Of a stretch of DNA of 64,000 bases, positions 22,120 to 34,317 are shown in pieces. The DNA is from Entomortierella parvispora (Eukaryota > Mortierellomycota > Mortierellomycetes > Mortierellales > Mortierellaceae). The notes under the pieces are model-generated. The model was not told the origin of the DNA, searched no databases, and saw nothing but the letters and a program-made list of their open reading frames with translations. The position numbers and the translations under genes were made by a program. Location: contig OY752141.1 of assembly GCA_963573315.1 (NCBI GenBank), positions 3,472,001 to 3,536,000 on the forward strand. The letters are read 5' to 3'. Positions within the stretch are counted from its first letter, which is position 1. Each line of letters begins with the position of its first letter.

Positions 22120-22147
22120 GTGGGACAAGTCTGAAAGACTGTCCCAC
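22120..22147 (+). other. Hairpin, 12-bp stem with one bulge
   Basis: GTGGGAC and AGTCT pair with AGACT and GTCCCAC around a GAA triloop, with a single bulged A. Too long to be a chance stem in ordinary sequence; whether it is transcribed is unknown. Confidence 0.6.
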
Positions 22148-22220
22148 ACTCTTTGCTTCTTATGAACTCCAATGCGATCGTAGGACGGTTCGTTCGGCGC
22201 TTGCTCTGAGTGGGGAGAAC

Positions 22221-22246
22221 CCTTCGGCAGGGAGTTGTGCCGAAGG
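22221..22246 (+). other. Hairpin, perfect 9-bp stem
   Basis: CCTTCGGCA pairs with TGCCGAAGG across an 8-nt loop, 75 bp after the first hairpin and about 120 bp before the start codon of the isocitrate dehydrogenase gene. Confidence 0.6.
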
Positions 22247-22368
22247 AGGAAAAGATAAAACGACATCGCTTCACTTTCCTCAGTCTTCTTTCTTTTCCTC
22301 CTCTTTAATTGCAGTTTTCCCTATCCTCTTCTACCCCCCTCTCTCCAGGTTCAACAATCAAAGAAATC

Positions 22369-24290
22369 ATGGCTCCCGGTCAAAAAATCCAAGGTACGGG
22401 TCCAAACAACAATGGTCTCTACTTTGTTTAATGGTGACAATGAATGCAAGACATTAACGCTCCATGGTTCCAATGGTTGCATTCATTACCGTCCAACAGG
22501 TGGCACTGTCGTCGAAATGCAGGCAGGGACTTTTCTTAGAAGTGAGCTCGAACTACCAAGACAGCAATGACCTAACCAACTCTGGCCTTGTAAACTCTTT
22601 TTCTTATCAGGGAGATGAAATGACGCGCATCATTTGGGATGGCATCAGAGACAAGGTAATGATCATGTTCTCATTTCCGTACTGTGCAGCCATTTCAGCT
22701 GAAAGAAGTACTAAAGTCTCGATACTTTATTTGATCTTTTCTGCTCTACGTATAGCTCATCGTGCCCTATGTGGATCTCGACATCAAGTTCTTTGATCTC
22801 GGCATGGAGTATCGCGACCAGACCAATGACCAAGGTAACGATTAAGAGAGGGGTAAAGAGTCTATATGGATCGCTGCTGTGCACGTCAGTTGAACGTCCA
22901 GGAAGTGTTGGTTGGCCATGTCGGTCGGTCGGTTTGTCCGTCCCACCTCCCGATCGCGCCGTTCTCTCTCCACAAAGTTCGATCGCATCCGCGACCAAAC
23001 CTTAACTCCGCCTTTTGATCCGTCTTGCGAATTTTCAGTCACGATCGATGCGGCAGAGGCCATCAAGAAGTACCGAGTCGGCATCAAGTGCGCGACCATT
23101 ACTCCGGACGAGGCCCGTGTCGAAGAGTTCAAGCTTAAGCAGATGTGGAAGTCTCCCAATGTAAAAAAAAGAGCAGAACTTTTCCTTCGCCCGTACTTGT
23201 CACTTTGTTTTCCACCTATGTTTTTTTTCATTAACCCATCTTTGCATGGTCGTCTTTTTAGGGCACTATCCGCAACATCCTTGGGGGTACAGTCTTTCGC
23301 GAGCCCATCCTTTGCAAAAACATCCCTCGACTTGTTCCTGGGTGGACGGAACCCATTATCCTGGGCCGTCACGCCTTTGGAGACCAATACAAGGCCACTG
23401 ATCTGGTCGTCGACGGTCCCGGTCGTCTCGAACTTGTCTTCACCCCAGCCGACGGTTCGGACAAGAAGAGCTTTGTCGTCTACGACTTTGAGGGTGCTGG
23501 TGTAGCCATGGGAATGTACAACCATGACGAAGTAAAGTAGTAGAGCAATCTTTTCAGAAAAGGAATTGGGTATTCAAGTTCCTAATACTTTTTTCCTCCT
23601 GCTTAGTCCATTACTGGGTTCGCCCACTCTTGCTTCAAAGTCGCGCTGGACAAGAACTATCCCCTCTACATGTCGACCAAGAATACCATTCTGAAGAAGT
23701 ACGACGGGCGCTTCAAGGATATTTTCCAGGAGATCTATGAACGCGAGTACAAATCCCAATTCGAGGCGAAAAAGATTTGGTACGAGCATCGCCTTATCGA
23801 CGATATGGTCGCCCAGATGCTCAAGTCTTCAGGTGGTTTTGTTTGGGCCTGTAAGAACTATGATGGAGATGTCCAGTCTGATATCGTCGCCCAGGGCTAT
23901 GGCTCCTTGGGGCTCATGACCTCTGTCCTTTTAACGCCTGATGGTCACTGCTGTGAGGCTGAGGCTGCCCATGGAACCGTCACCCGTCATTACCGTGAAC
24001 ATCAAAAGGGACGTGAGACCTCCACGAACCCTATTGCCTCAATCTTTGCTTGGACTAGGGGACTCGAGTTCCGCGCAAAGATCGATCACAACGAACCCCT
24101 TCGGATTTTCGCCCATCAGCTGGAGCGCGTCTGCATCGAGACCATTGAGGCTGGGGACATGACCAAGGATCTGGCCCTCATCATCCATGGCAAGTCTATG
24201 AAGCGTGAGCATTACCTTAACACTTTTGAGTTCCTGGATCGTTTGGCCGAGAACCTTCATCGCAAGCGAAACTTGAAGTCAGCTCTGTAA
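22369..24290 (+). CDS. IDH1: NADP-dependent isocitrate dehydrogenase, cytosolic type
   Basis: Seven exons (22369-22393, 22500-22522, 22611-22655, 22756-22834, 23039-23160, 23262-23531, 23607-24290) give 415 residues, the usual length of eukaryotic cytosolic NADP-IDH. It converts isocitrate and NADP+ to 2-oxoglutarate, CO2 and NADPH, a lipogenic NADPH source in oleaginous fungi. The start [18 protein letters not shown], the loop [20 protein letters not shown], the substrate site [19 protein letters not shown] and the NADP region [14 protein letters not shown] are all family signatures. There is no N-terminal extension for mitochondrial import. The C-terminal SAL is only a weak peroxisome-signal variant. 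Exon 2 codes just over seven residues and ends at a GC donor (22523), giving a GC-AG intron fixed by the invariant EMQ-GDEMTR joint. Confidence 0.96.
22523..22610 (+). other. GC-AG intron in isocitrate dehydrogenase
   Basis: Exon 2 ends ATG-CAG and the intron begins GCAGGG, ending CTTATCAG. Only this cut joins VVEMQ to GDEMTR in phase 0. No GT lies at a usable position next to it. Confidence 0.88.
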
Positions 24291-24400
24291 CGATTAAAAG
24301 ATGAATGGATTTATTAGTTTTATTTGCTACAGATGGAACGAAGGTCAAGCGATAATCAAAAGGAAAAGCGAAAGGGGGACAGATACAAAAAAGAGTACAG

Positions 24401-27400
24401 CTATAGAAGACTGTTCACGGGTATGATTGTATGGTACAATTGCATGTTATACATAACGGCGTTGCCAGCGCCCATCGCCACCTCAGGTGTGTCCTCGAGG
24501 TAAAAGTCATCATCGAATGACATAGGCTTGTTTATAAGGGCCTTGAAGCGGAACGTGGGTGTTGCCTCTATCACGGCAGCGTCAAAGAGTTCAGGTATAC
24601 TTCGAGGAGTGAAATGCGACAGCTCTTTCTCTTTTCTACGCTTTACACCAGGAGCAACGCCTGTTGTATCGGGGGTCAATGGCTCTGCCGATGACTCAAC
24701 ATGGGCGTTCAAATCAGACGAAGCTTTGGATCGTTTGGTTGGACGCTCGCTGAGATCATCCAGTGTCGACGATTTTGAGGATGCGAATTGTCTGCCTCTT
24801 TTGCCGGCAGAGGCTGTGAGCTCCGTCGTTAAGGTCACTGAAAGACCTGATCGTGTTGAAAGCAACTCCACGTCAGGCTCAAGAGACGCCGAGTCTGCAC
24901 GTGCGCGTGTCCGTGTGCGAGGTCTCGTTGCCTGATCAGAGATAGCCCCATTCGCTAACGTTGTTGTAGCCACGTTCGCAGCCTTGTTTGTTGCACTCCT
25001 TGCGGATCGAGACCCAGGGGCGGAGGTTTCTCGTCTTTCCAATCGATCCTTTGGCAACAAGGATCGGCTCCTAGAGCGCGACTCAGACCGAGATCCGCCT
25101 CTGGAGTCGGCCACAGACTTTCCATGGCTGTGATCTTGTTTAGAAGAATACGTCCGCTGATACCCATTCGCATCGGCACGGGCAGCTGCTTCCGCTTTGG
25201 CAAGAGCAGCAGCAAGAGCATCGGCTGCTCTTTTTTCTCTTCTTGCCCTATTTTTACGTTCCGCCTTTTCTGCTGGGGATAGACGTCTAGGTACCGATTC
25301 TTCAGCTTCCCGCTCGGACGATCTACCAAGGGCAACAGGGGAAGGGGGCATAGCCTCAGGCAGCATCGGGGATGTCTCGGGTTCCTTGCCTTTTGAAAGT
25401 GCCTCCAACGAAATGTTCTGGAAATACGCTTCAAAATGTGCGTGACGCTGGCGAAGCCGTTGGATTCGTGTCCTGTCCCATCCAGAGTGATGCAATATGG
25501 CGGTTGCCACCTCACCTAGCGGTAGCTGGCCTGCGAAGTCCAGATGTTGCCATTGCAGCTCATGCGGGAAGTCGAGGTGGTACACAAAGGCTATTGCTCG
25601 CTGGACACCTACGTTGTTGCATAGATCCTGGCCATGAGTAGCGAAGGAGTCTCGAAAGACTCCCATCCCTGGGACGAAGAGGTGCAGGCGTTGAAGGTGA
25701 TGGATTCCATATTCGCCACTCTCAAGAAATCTGACAACGACCACATTTGGATTCGGCTGACCATCATCGTCCAAGACCATTTGGGGCATTGCTGAATCCA
25801 TCTGGTGCTTTGGAACAGTTATTGCAACCGGCCACGGTTTCTCGACTATATCACCGCCATCCATGGGTTCGGGTTCTACAAAGACGACATACGGCGCTAG
25901 ATGGAATGGATGTTGTGGCTCTTCAATTGATTGTGACAATCGCTGGTCGCCGTAGTGATGAACCAGTGGGAATATGGACAGCGATCCGTTCTGGTCTGGA
26001 ATAAGAAGTCCTTTGCCGTCCTGCGTAAGCTGAACGGGCGACACTGATACAACGCGTTGACCAGAAGACCTTTGCATCGCTTGATCAATGTAGATGGATG
26101 ATTTCTCCATCGCGCTCTCCACATGTGCGGTCGGATCAAATTGGAGTCCACGGGAAGCTTGCGGCAGTTGCGGTAGTGCGAACCCCGCGAAATACTCATC
26201 AGCCGACTCGATGTTCCTGGCTGTCGATGCCGACGAGGGAAGAAAGGAGCTTTCGGCAGGAGGTTTTCCAAGGTTAAGTAATACATCTCGACGATCGAGT
26301 TCAGCAGCCACAAGCCTATGGTCTCTCGAGGGCCAAGGAATACAATAAATCATAAGATGCCTGTGGCACCTTCGACAGTCGCTAGTGGGGCTTTTCTGAT
26401 GAGGAGGAATCACATCCCCGCAAGTAGGACATTCGCTGGCATTGGCTGCCGCATGGTCAAGATTCTGTTCACGGCTCTCGACAGCTGTTGGCTGGGTTGT
26501 TGTGGGCAGGATTGAGGGTGTGGGTGTTGTTTGCTCCTCAGGGAAATGATCTGTCGAACGTTGCTCCGTCGAGGAATGCTCTGGCGAGGGTTGCTCTGTC
26601 GATCCTGCCAAACTACAGTTGTCGTCCAATTGGGAGAGATAATCGCTCTCAGTCGGGTTTGGTGAAGGAGACGAAACCTCCGATCGATTATTGCATAGAA
26701 AGTTAATGGACATGGGGTGAAATGAAAATCGACTCTGGCCCTGATCATCCAATGACTCAGAAGTTGGAATGGTTTCGTCCTGCCTAGACCTATCATTCTC
26801 GATGTGAAGGTCCGCAAGTGCAATAGAAAGGTCAGCCTGCTGTTTCTCCAGTTCACTGTCGACTGTATTGGGTGATAGCGTCGGTGCCGGCGAGCCAGGA
26901 GTGTGAATTTCGAGCGCAGATCGGTCTGTAACCGGTCGGGGGATGGGTGAGGGTGACGTCGAAACTGATGGCGACAGGCTAGCAACCGGAGATACCAGAG
27001 GAGACCGCGGAGTTGACATTAGCATCGATGTGCTACTCGGGGTAGGTTGCATGGGTTGCGGGGAACTCGACGAAGATGATAAAGGACTTGACCGTAAAAC
27101 GGGGGGATAAGATTTTGACGCTGATTCCGGTGGCAATGACGAGGAGGATAGTTGTGAAGTGTCCCGTTCCAGAGATAGTAAGCTAGACCGGGACATCTTT
27201 GTCTTGTTCGAAGGCGATGAGGGAACCTCAGGAGTTGACGACCTTCCTTTTCGAACAGCCTTCTTATTCAGATACGGGAAATAGTTGACTACAGAGAGGG
27301 TTCTAAAGAGTTAGGCTCATATAACAAACAAAGCACCATTTGGACGCACGGAACATTAAAAAATACGACATTTCAAGATAAACCTACCGACTTTGGTCAA

Positions 27401-28505
27401 TCGCTTCCGTAAGTTTTGGCTGGGTGATCGTTCATCATTGGCAGCTTCCTCCTCAGAAGCGACACTGTCTGTCGCTGAGGTATCCTGATTTTTGTTGAAA
27501 GCACCTTTTCCAAGTCTATGAGAGTACGACGGAGGCGTAAGTGCGAAGGGCCATCATAAAAAAAAAGGTGCTCATCAGAACTAGTGCTTTACCTTTCGCA
27601 AGTTGCACAGAGACAGTCGCAGTTATTCTCGCCAAAATAGTTGTCGTCATAGTACACTGTCAATTCTTCATTGGGGACGATTTGCTTGGTCGCTTTCAAG
27701 TAAACTGTATGGGCACCTCGGGAAACAAAGGCACAATTCGGATCGCAATCGTGCTATAAATGAATGTACTTTGATTAAAAACAGAACCAAGAGAAAAGGT
27801 GCCATAGGTGCCTCATGGAGGTGAGGGGCCATAAAACCTACGTTGACAAAACGAGCTGGACCAAGAAAGATGTTGGTGCCCCGCCGGCTGGTTCTGATGA
27901 CACTGAAGTCGCGCGTGAGGTTCAGGTCCTCTTCCGGTGTCAAAATCGATATTGAGCCTGAGCATGCCACAATCTCATGTCCAGAAGAAATGTCGCGTCT
28001 TGCGATCACACACGCCTCAGATTTTTTGGTGACAGCTGTGTATCGATCTGTTTGAGAAATCTCATATCCGGCACTTGGGAGGTACATGCCTAGGTATCGT
28101 CGGGCATGACTGTATCAAAGGGTTATTAGTATAAAGCACCGCTGGAAAGCAGGAGGGGAAATGAAGAGCTGCATACCTTTTAAAGGCCTTCAGCACATCA
28201 TAGCCACTAAAACGGGTCTTGATCACATCAAGTCTAAGCAGCAAACGCATCTTAATAACAATATTTTACTTTTAATCCTTATTTCCTTCAGAGTGATGCA
28301 CTTACTCCAATAACCGCTGCAGGGCGTCGCCAGGACGACGGTTAACAACAACATCACGTTGGATGATGTCCATTATCACTTGTTCCGGGACATCGACAGG
28401 AGTGTATTCTCCGTCCATCTTGTGGGTGGTGAACCAGAGGTGCAGCTTATCCACCAGCAGGTCAGACAACACGTCGTCGACCGAGGATAGGGTCGCCAAA
28501 TCCAT
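24401..28505 (-). CDS. SET9: Histone H4 lysine-20 methyltransferase (Set9/Suv4-20 family)
   Basis: Six exons (28505-28306, 28233-28177, 28109-27842, 27753-27593, 27515-27388, 27288-24401) give 1233 residues. The N-terminal helical bundle precedes a SET domain (about 100-245) with the Suv4-20 signatures FSVIRTSRRGTNIFLGPARF, VNHDCDPNCAF (the NH-D/C active-site strand) and ELTVYYDDNYFGENNCDCLC, whose C-x-C-x2-C residues form the post-SET zinc site with the SET Cys. It methylates H4K20 in chromatin; in fission yeast Set9 acts in the Crb2 DNA-damage checkpoint. The last exon codes a ~960-residue disordered Ser/Pro-rich tail containing a CPTCGD...CRRCHRH zinc-knuckle-like segment also seen in Set9 proteins. 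Start and all phases are consistent. Confidence 0.92.
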
Positions 28506-29960
28506 GCTGACACTGGTCTGAGGTTACTGAATAGTTGTCAATCTCTCTGGATGCGCAACGGAGCGTCCAGTCGAGGAGGCGATAGGGTGGTGAGGCGGTG
28601 AGTTGACGAGTTGACAAGTTGAGGAGAGAGTTCAACGTGGAGAGACAGGAGAATCAGATTGTGTTCTCGGTCAGCACTTGCATTAAAAGAGACAAAACCT
28701 GAGAGAGCAGTTGAGCGGGGAGACAGAGTAGCAGAGGCTTCCCGAAACATGCTGGAGAGCTTGAATGAATCAAGCGGGTGAGCATGCGAGTCCGTTTCCT
28801 GACCACCATGTCAGCGACGGATTGATTACCTTGAATCTTAAAGAAAGATTGTGTGATTGTTGGAAAAGACTGCAGTTGAGTTCCGAGGGGAAAGCGCGTC
28901 AAAGCCGTCAAATGAGAGAAGGGAAATGCCAGACAGACAGACAGACAGACAGACGGACAGAAAGAGCGAGGGAGAAGAATGGGATGAAGAGAGGGCAACA
29001 AAGAAGCAAGAATAGAGATAATTGTGACTTGTTTTTCTTCTTTTGTTTTATTGTATTCTTTGTGTACAAAGCGATTTCACCACCACCTTGGCGATGTCGG
29101 ACGTCCTTCCTCGGACTGCATTTCAATGACAGAAGGCAAGTCCACCTTCACTTCCTTTTTTTTTTTTGTAAGAGGGGGAGGCATGCCGAGGTAGGCCAAT
29201 AATCCGCATTGAGTTTCAGCGCCGTCCGGACAAGACGACACTTACAGCGTATTGGACTTACAGAAGCTGTGTGCTGGAGACCGATTTCAATCTTTTTGGG
29301 AGTAAAAGAGATTTACTGGTAGCCATTCCCGCCCGCCATTGCTAACGAGCGTCCCCACTAGGGAGAGAGCGCACCTACGCGGACTTTACCCGCTTGCAGA
29401 ATGGTTCTAAACACCGGATCACCTTGAGGAGGGTGTCCAGTCGCTAGTTTCCAAGCAAACGCTATTCAGCCCTCCGCGGCAGCCTGAGGGAAAACAGGCG
29501 CAGGGCATGCAGTCTCGGCCAATTTATACGAGACTGTGTCTTTGCGGACTGTCCTCAGTCTCTCTCCTTTTGTCGTTGGGTGCTTCTGAGGCTCAATTGT
29601 TCAATTGAGTCAAGCAATTGGTCGGCCATACAGGGCTCATTTTCAGAGGCTTGATTTCAATCAAGCATGTTGAAGCACGGGCTGAACAGAGAGGCACGGT
29701 CAGCAAGGGTCCATGAAACACAAGCAGGCAGCGTGGAGGAGACCAAGGCCATTGCATCTCTCTGTCTCTTACACACGCTCACTCTTTCTTTCTTTTACCA
29801 ACAGCTTCTTCCTTTCATTGCTTATTGCTTGCTTACTTCGCTGACCCCCTCTTCTCTCATTTGGACACGCACGCACCCAGCAGGCAGTCCGACTAAACAT
29901 ACACGCGTAGGGTGAACACCTCACCTCCTTCTTGTTTTACGTGCATGCCTTGTCGCTTCA
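28506..29960. other. Long divergent intergenic region, SET9 / ATG9
   Basis: 1455 bp, the longest gap in the window. It contains a CAGA repeat (28930-28962), then from about 29200 to 29670 a stretch free of simple repeats with two perfect hairpins (29592-29609, 29649-29666), then a CT-rich ATG9 leader. No protein gene is supported. A non-coding RNA in 29200-29670 is possible but unproven. Confidence 0.5.
28930..28962. repeat. (CAGA)n microsatellite
   Basis: Eight near-perfect tetranucleotide units with one C-to-G change, about 425 bp upstream of the SET9 start. Confidence 0.9.
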
Positions 29961-32900
29961 ATGCAGCGACACCAACAACCACATTTCATGGACGAAACTG
30001 CAGGGGAAGCGACATTGCGCGGTGCTAATGCCACTGACCCGAGTGGACATTCCCCTCCAACAGCACCAACTTCCACCTCGCCTGCCGCCTCGGGCACGAC
30101 GACAGCAACAACGTCAAACTTTCACAATCACAGTGCCCTCGGAAGGTCCGCTCTTGGACTATCACAATCGCAGATCCCTGCGACGACAGCTTGCGATCCA
30201 CCCCCACTCCTGATGCCCCTTTTCACACCTGTCCTGCAGGACTTTCAGAATCGATATGGCTCAAGTATCCTCAATCAGCATCCCGAGAGCCATCAACTCG
30301 GACTCGATGACGATGACGACAGACAAGGGGAGACTACAGACAGTGACAACGCCAGAGGTCCACCCGACTTTTTAGAACATGATCAACAATACCAAGATGA
30401 GGAAGAGGACGATGAAGAGGAAGATAACGAAGATGACGATCGGAGGAATCTTTTGTTTTCAGGCGTTGGGGCGTCCAGCAGCAGCAACAGTGGCAACCGA
30501 ACCTTCTTCTCAAGTCCAAGGCAGGGCGCCTCAGGCCCGTTCGCTCTCGATCCCTTTGGACCGGAAGGAACAGGCAACATCCGTGGTGCAGGGGCAGGGG
30601 GAGGAGGCGCTTCTAGACAGAGGCAGCACTTGGATGTTGGCACGGACCATGAGGCACCTGCGTCATTGATGATCGAGATGAATCACCAAGAGCAGGACGA
30701 AGACGACTCTACAGGGTACTGGAACTTTGGCGACAGAGCCCGCCGCCGGTTCCAGTACAAGCGACCAGGAATGAATGCAGCGGAATTGGCCATGTGGAAA
30801 TGGGTCAATGTTGAGAATCTGGACAACTTCTTGGCCAAGGTTAGGCGCAGTCGATGAACGAGCACCCCGAGTCGGTGGCGCTTCTTGACGACAGGATCAA
30901 TCTGAAGCTCATTCTTTGTTTGCATTTGTACTATGTCGCTACGTTAGGTTTACAACTATTATATCGGGAAGGGCATGCAGACCATACTGCTGGAGAGATG
31001 TTTGAATCTCTTGTAAGTCGACAATCTCCGTTCGCCTTGGAATCCTTTGAGCCAGGCGCACATGTATTAACAGAAGCTTGCTGCTATGATGCCATAGGAC
31101 ATTTGCCTTTGTCATTGGATTTTCAACGTTCCTGGTTGGGTGTGTGGACTATCCAAAGCTTCGCCACTCCAAACACATGAGCGAAGTACTCGTGCCGCAG
31201 TGCATTCACCAGTAAGATGTTGATTCGTGTCCAGTCACGCGGGCCGACGCGCGCATGGAGACATTCCTGCAGCTAACGCCTCTTTTTTTATACTCTCAAG
31301 ACTCTCTACAGGTACTTTCCTGGTGCTCCTGCTCTTTGCCGTGTTCTGGGTTGGCCAGTTGACGCGTCTGGTTTATGAGATCCCCGAGATGACGGACATG
31401 TGCAACTTTTACACGCACCTGCTGCAGATCCCAGATGTAAGACGCGTTTGTTTGTGAAGCGAATGCGCGACGAGAGCCTGAGGCTGATCCATACTTTCCC
31501 TTCTTTTTTCCATCACAGGAGGACATCCAGACAGTTTCCTGGCACGAGGTCGTGGCAAGGATAATTAAAATTCGGGACAACAACCCGAACACAACCACGA
31601 CAGCTGCCATCCAGACCACAGACACACAGCGACTCAACGCACACGACATCGCCAACAGGATCATGCGAAAGGAAAACTTTATGATTGCCATGTTCAACAA
31701 GGAGCTTCTTGATCTGAGTATCCCACTCCCCATGGTGCGAAACCGATCCATATTGACCCGGATTCTGGAGTGGAGTCTAGGATTCTGTATCCTTGGATAT
31801 GTATTTGATGAGAGGGGTCAGGTCCGCAAAAGGTTCCTAAAAGATACTCGGCGTGCAGAGCTCGTAGAAGGGTAAGCCATTATCAGTGTGATCCTCTCTA
31901 TCGATGACGGAAGGATCCCCAGGTTAACCAAGCTTGTTTGAATGAATGAATAGGTTACGGCGACGTTTTCAATTCATGGGACTTGCTACACTTCTGTTTG
32001 CCCCGTTCATCTCCATTTACTTGATCTTATACTTTTTCTTTCGGTATTTCGAGGCAAGTGAATTATTTGCCATTGACAATCAGACGCGGACATTTTCTCT
32101 CTGGAGTCGACAGTAAACTTACAGCCTTTCTACATTTGTCAACAGGAATACCACAAAAATCCAAGTTCAATTGGCACACGACAATACACTCCGGTGGCGA
32201 AATGGAAGTTTAAAGAATTCAATGAGCTCCCCCACTTGTTCGAAGCAAGGATCAATGCAAGTTATCCTCTGGCCATGAAGTACATTAATCAATTCCCCAA
32301 AGAAAAAACGATCCTTGTTTGCAGGTGCGTGCATGAAAAACTGCGAATGATGTAAATGTTGTCACGGTAGCCGCAGTCTTTGGCGAGACCTTTTCATAAC
32401 CAATTCTCCTGTTGATTCATAGGTTCGTAGCTTTTATCTCTGGATCCTTTGCAGCCGTTCTGGCATTGATGACCCTCTTTGATCAAGAGTTGTTGCTGGG
32501 ACTGGAGATTACTCCCGAAAAGACTGTTTTCTTCTACCTCGGTATCTTTGGAACGATTATGGCTGTTAGTCGAGGTATGATTCCGGATCAAACAGAGAGC
32601 TTTGATCCCGAGCTCTTACTTCGAGGCGTGGTCGAATATACTCATTATATGCCAAATGAGTGGCGGGACAAACTCCACACAGATGAGGTATACACAGAAG
32701 ACCGTGATAACAAAGTACATCCTCATTCTACTTGACACCCATGTACTTATTTTATCATTTCTCATCCTTTTCTTTGGGAATTAGGTCCGAAAACAATTTG
32801 CTCTATTGTTCGAGTACAACGTGGTGTTGTTCTTGTTGGAATTTATGAGTCTGGTCTTGACTCCTCTGATCCTCTGTCTGAGTCTTGCAAATTCCAGTGA

Positions 32901-34034
32901 GAAAATCATTGATTTCTTCCGGGAATTTACAGTCCATGTGGATGGCGTGGGTTATGTCTGCAGCTTTGCAGTATTTGACTTCAAGAGGCATGGAAACGTC
33001 AAGGTAAAAATTCGACTCCAGCTTTTTTTTAATCTTTATATCTGTGCCTGTCTTTCGCCGCGAGACGACTGATTTCTTTTCATTTTTGCTTGTTTGGTTT
33101 TGGCGTTTAGTATGGTGCGCCTGCCGGCACAGGCACGGACGAGCGATTCATATCCAACGAGGGCAAAATGGAAAAATCATTCCTCAACTTTAAGGTACGT
33201 TTCTAGAGCGGAATGAAAGGCTATCACGCTTTGTGAGTCAACAACGATAAACGAGGTAATGTCGCCAACGATGAATACCTTGTTTCTACTTTCTTATAAT
33301 AGCAAAATAACCCAGACTGGGAGCCAAATGATCCAGCGAGTTCAATGTATCTCTCCAAGATCATGGAGGTTGACGGCAGTAACGCTCTTGGATTAGGACG
33401 ATCCTATTATGGTGGGCCAGATCCAAACCAGCCACCACTGCCATGGGGCCAAAGCTCGGCATACATGCGGCCACGGGGCGTTGGTGGCAGCCAGTATTAT
33501 AATTACCTGGATCGGAGTGTCCTTCATGGAAAGAGCAAGCTGAGTCGAGATGTCTTCAACCGCCGAATACTGAATCATCAAGAGAGTGAGGAGGAGGGTG
33601 AGGAAGAGACGGGAAGGTACCGAAATGGAGGGCAAGTCAAGTTCGAGCAGACAATATCTCCCAAATCTTCCAACCCACGTTCCACTGGTGTAAGCAGTCG
33701 AGACCATTGGCGGCATCGTCGTCATGGTACAGAGTCCGAGTCGAGCGAATATGGTCAAGATGAGGAGGATGCCCACGGCGGTCCTAGATCTCATTCCCAA
33801 ATACCATTCAAGAGCAGTCTTGGGGATTCGTTTGTATCCGAGATTGGACAATCATCTGGCCATCGCTCAGGGTCGGGCGGAAGACGAGGAGGGGCAGGAT
33901 CTGGAAAACCAGGTGGATCTAAGGTTGCTGGTGAGGATATGGCGGATTCAATTGAGAATGAACGAGACTCTCAAAAGAAGGGGGTCTTTGGTCTCTTGAA
34001 TCAAATCTATGAGATGAACAATGTCACCAAGTAA
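29961..34034 (+). CDS. ATG9: Autophagy lipid scramblase ATG9
   Basis: Eleven exons (29961-30839, 30948-31012, 31098-31211, 31301-31436, 31519-31871, 31954-32053, 32146-32324, 32423-32687, 32785-33003, 33111-33194, 33303-34034) give 1041 residues. ATG9 is the only multispanning core autophagy protein; it forms trimers on Golgi-derived vesicles and re-equilibrates lipids across the growing phagophore. The signatures are in order: [14 protein letters not shown] then [49 protein letters not shown], the strongly conserved [18 protein letters not shown] and [17 protein letters not shown], and [16 protein letters not shown]. The first ~250 and last ~230 residues are disordered; the C-terminal part is Gly/Ser-rich. 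The FEEYHKNP segment crosses a GC-AG intron (32054-32145). The ATG at 29961 is the first in frame with the body. Confidence 0.95.
32054..32145 (+). other. GC-AG intron in ATG9
   Basis: Exon 6 ends TTC-GAG and the intron begins GCAAGT, ending CAACAG before GAA-TAC. This is the only cut that yields the invariant FEEYHKNP. A shift to the GTGAAT four bases on would break the frame. Confidence 0.88.
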
Positions 34035-34317
34035 ATGGCTTCTCCCCAATAAACTCGCACAAACACACCGTCAAGCAGCTCTTTTCGATTGTTATTCAAA
34101 TCGTCTGTGCGTCTACATACTTGCTTCTTGACCTCACACGACTCCCACCACACGACCTCTACCACATCCAAAAAGCTAAAACAAATGCAAGCATGTCGCA
34201 CAGGTGCACAAAAAACGAACACAAGGCTTCCGTTTGTTTGTCTATGGTACAATATATTGGACAAGAAGGACGCGATTGCTCTAAGCGCTATGAAACTATC
34301 TTGTGTGTGTGTTTGAT
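34035..34317. other. Convergent gap, ATG9 / LRR gene
   Basis: 283 bp between two stop codons; only 3' untranslated DNA is expected. Confidence 0.6.

Larger units (their letters stand above)
21994..22368 (+). other. Leader region of isocitrate dehydrogenase with two hairpins
   Basis: A 375-bp gap between tandem plus-strand genes. It holds two strong inverted repeats (22120-22147 and 22221-22246) and a CT-rich stretch before the start codon. Confidence 0.55.

Noticed and set aside
22842-23525. 227-residue minus-strand frame inside isocitrate dehydrogenase
   Set aside because: Antisense shadow crossing exons and introns of a certain gene.
28930-28962. CAGA repeat as a CRISPR-like array
   Set aside because: Pure tetranucleotide microsatellite with no spacers, in a eukaryotic nuclear region.
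30840-31300. Apparent frameshifts and stops after the first ATG9 exon
   Set aside because: Fully explained by introns; the spliced frame gives [11 protein letters not shown] and [11 protein letters not shown].
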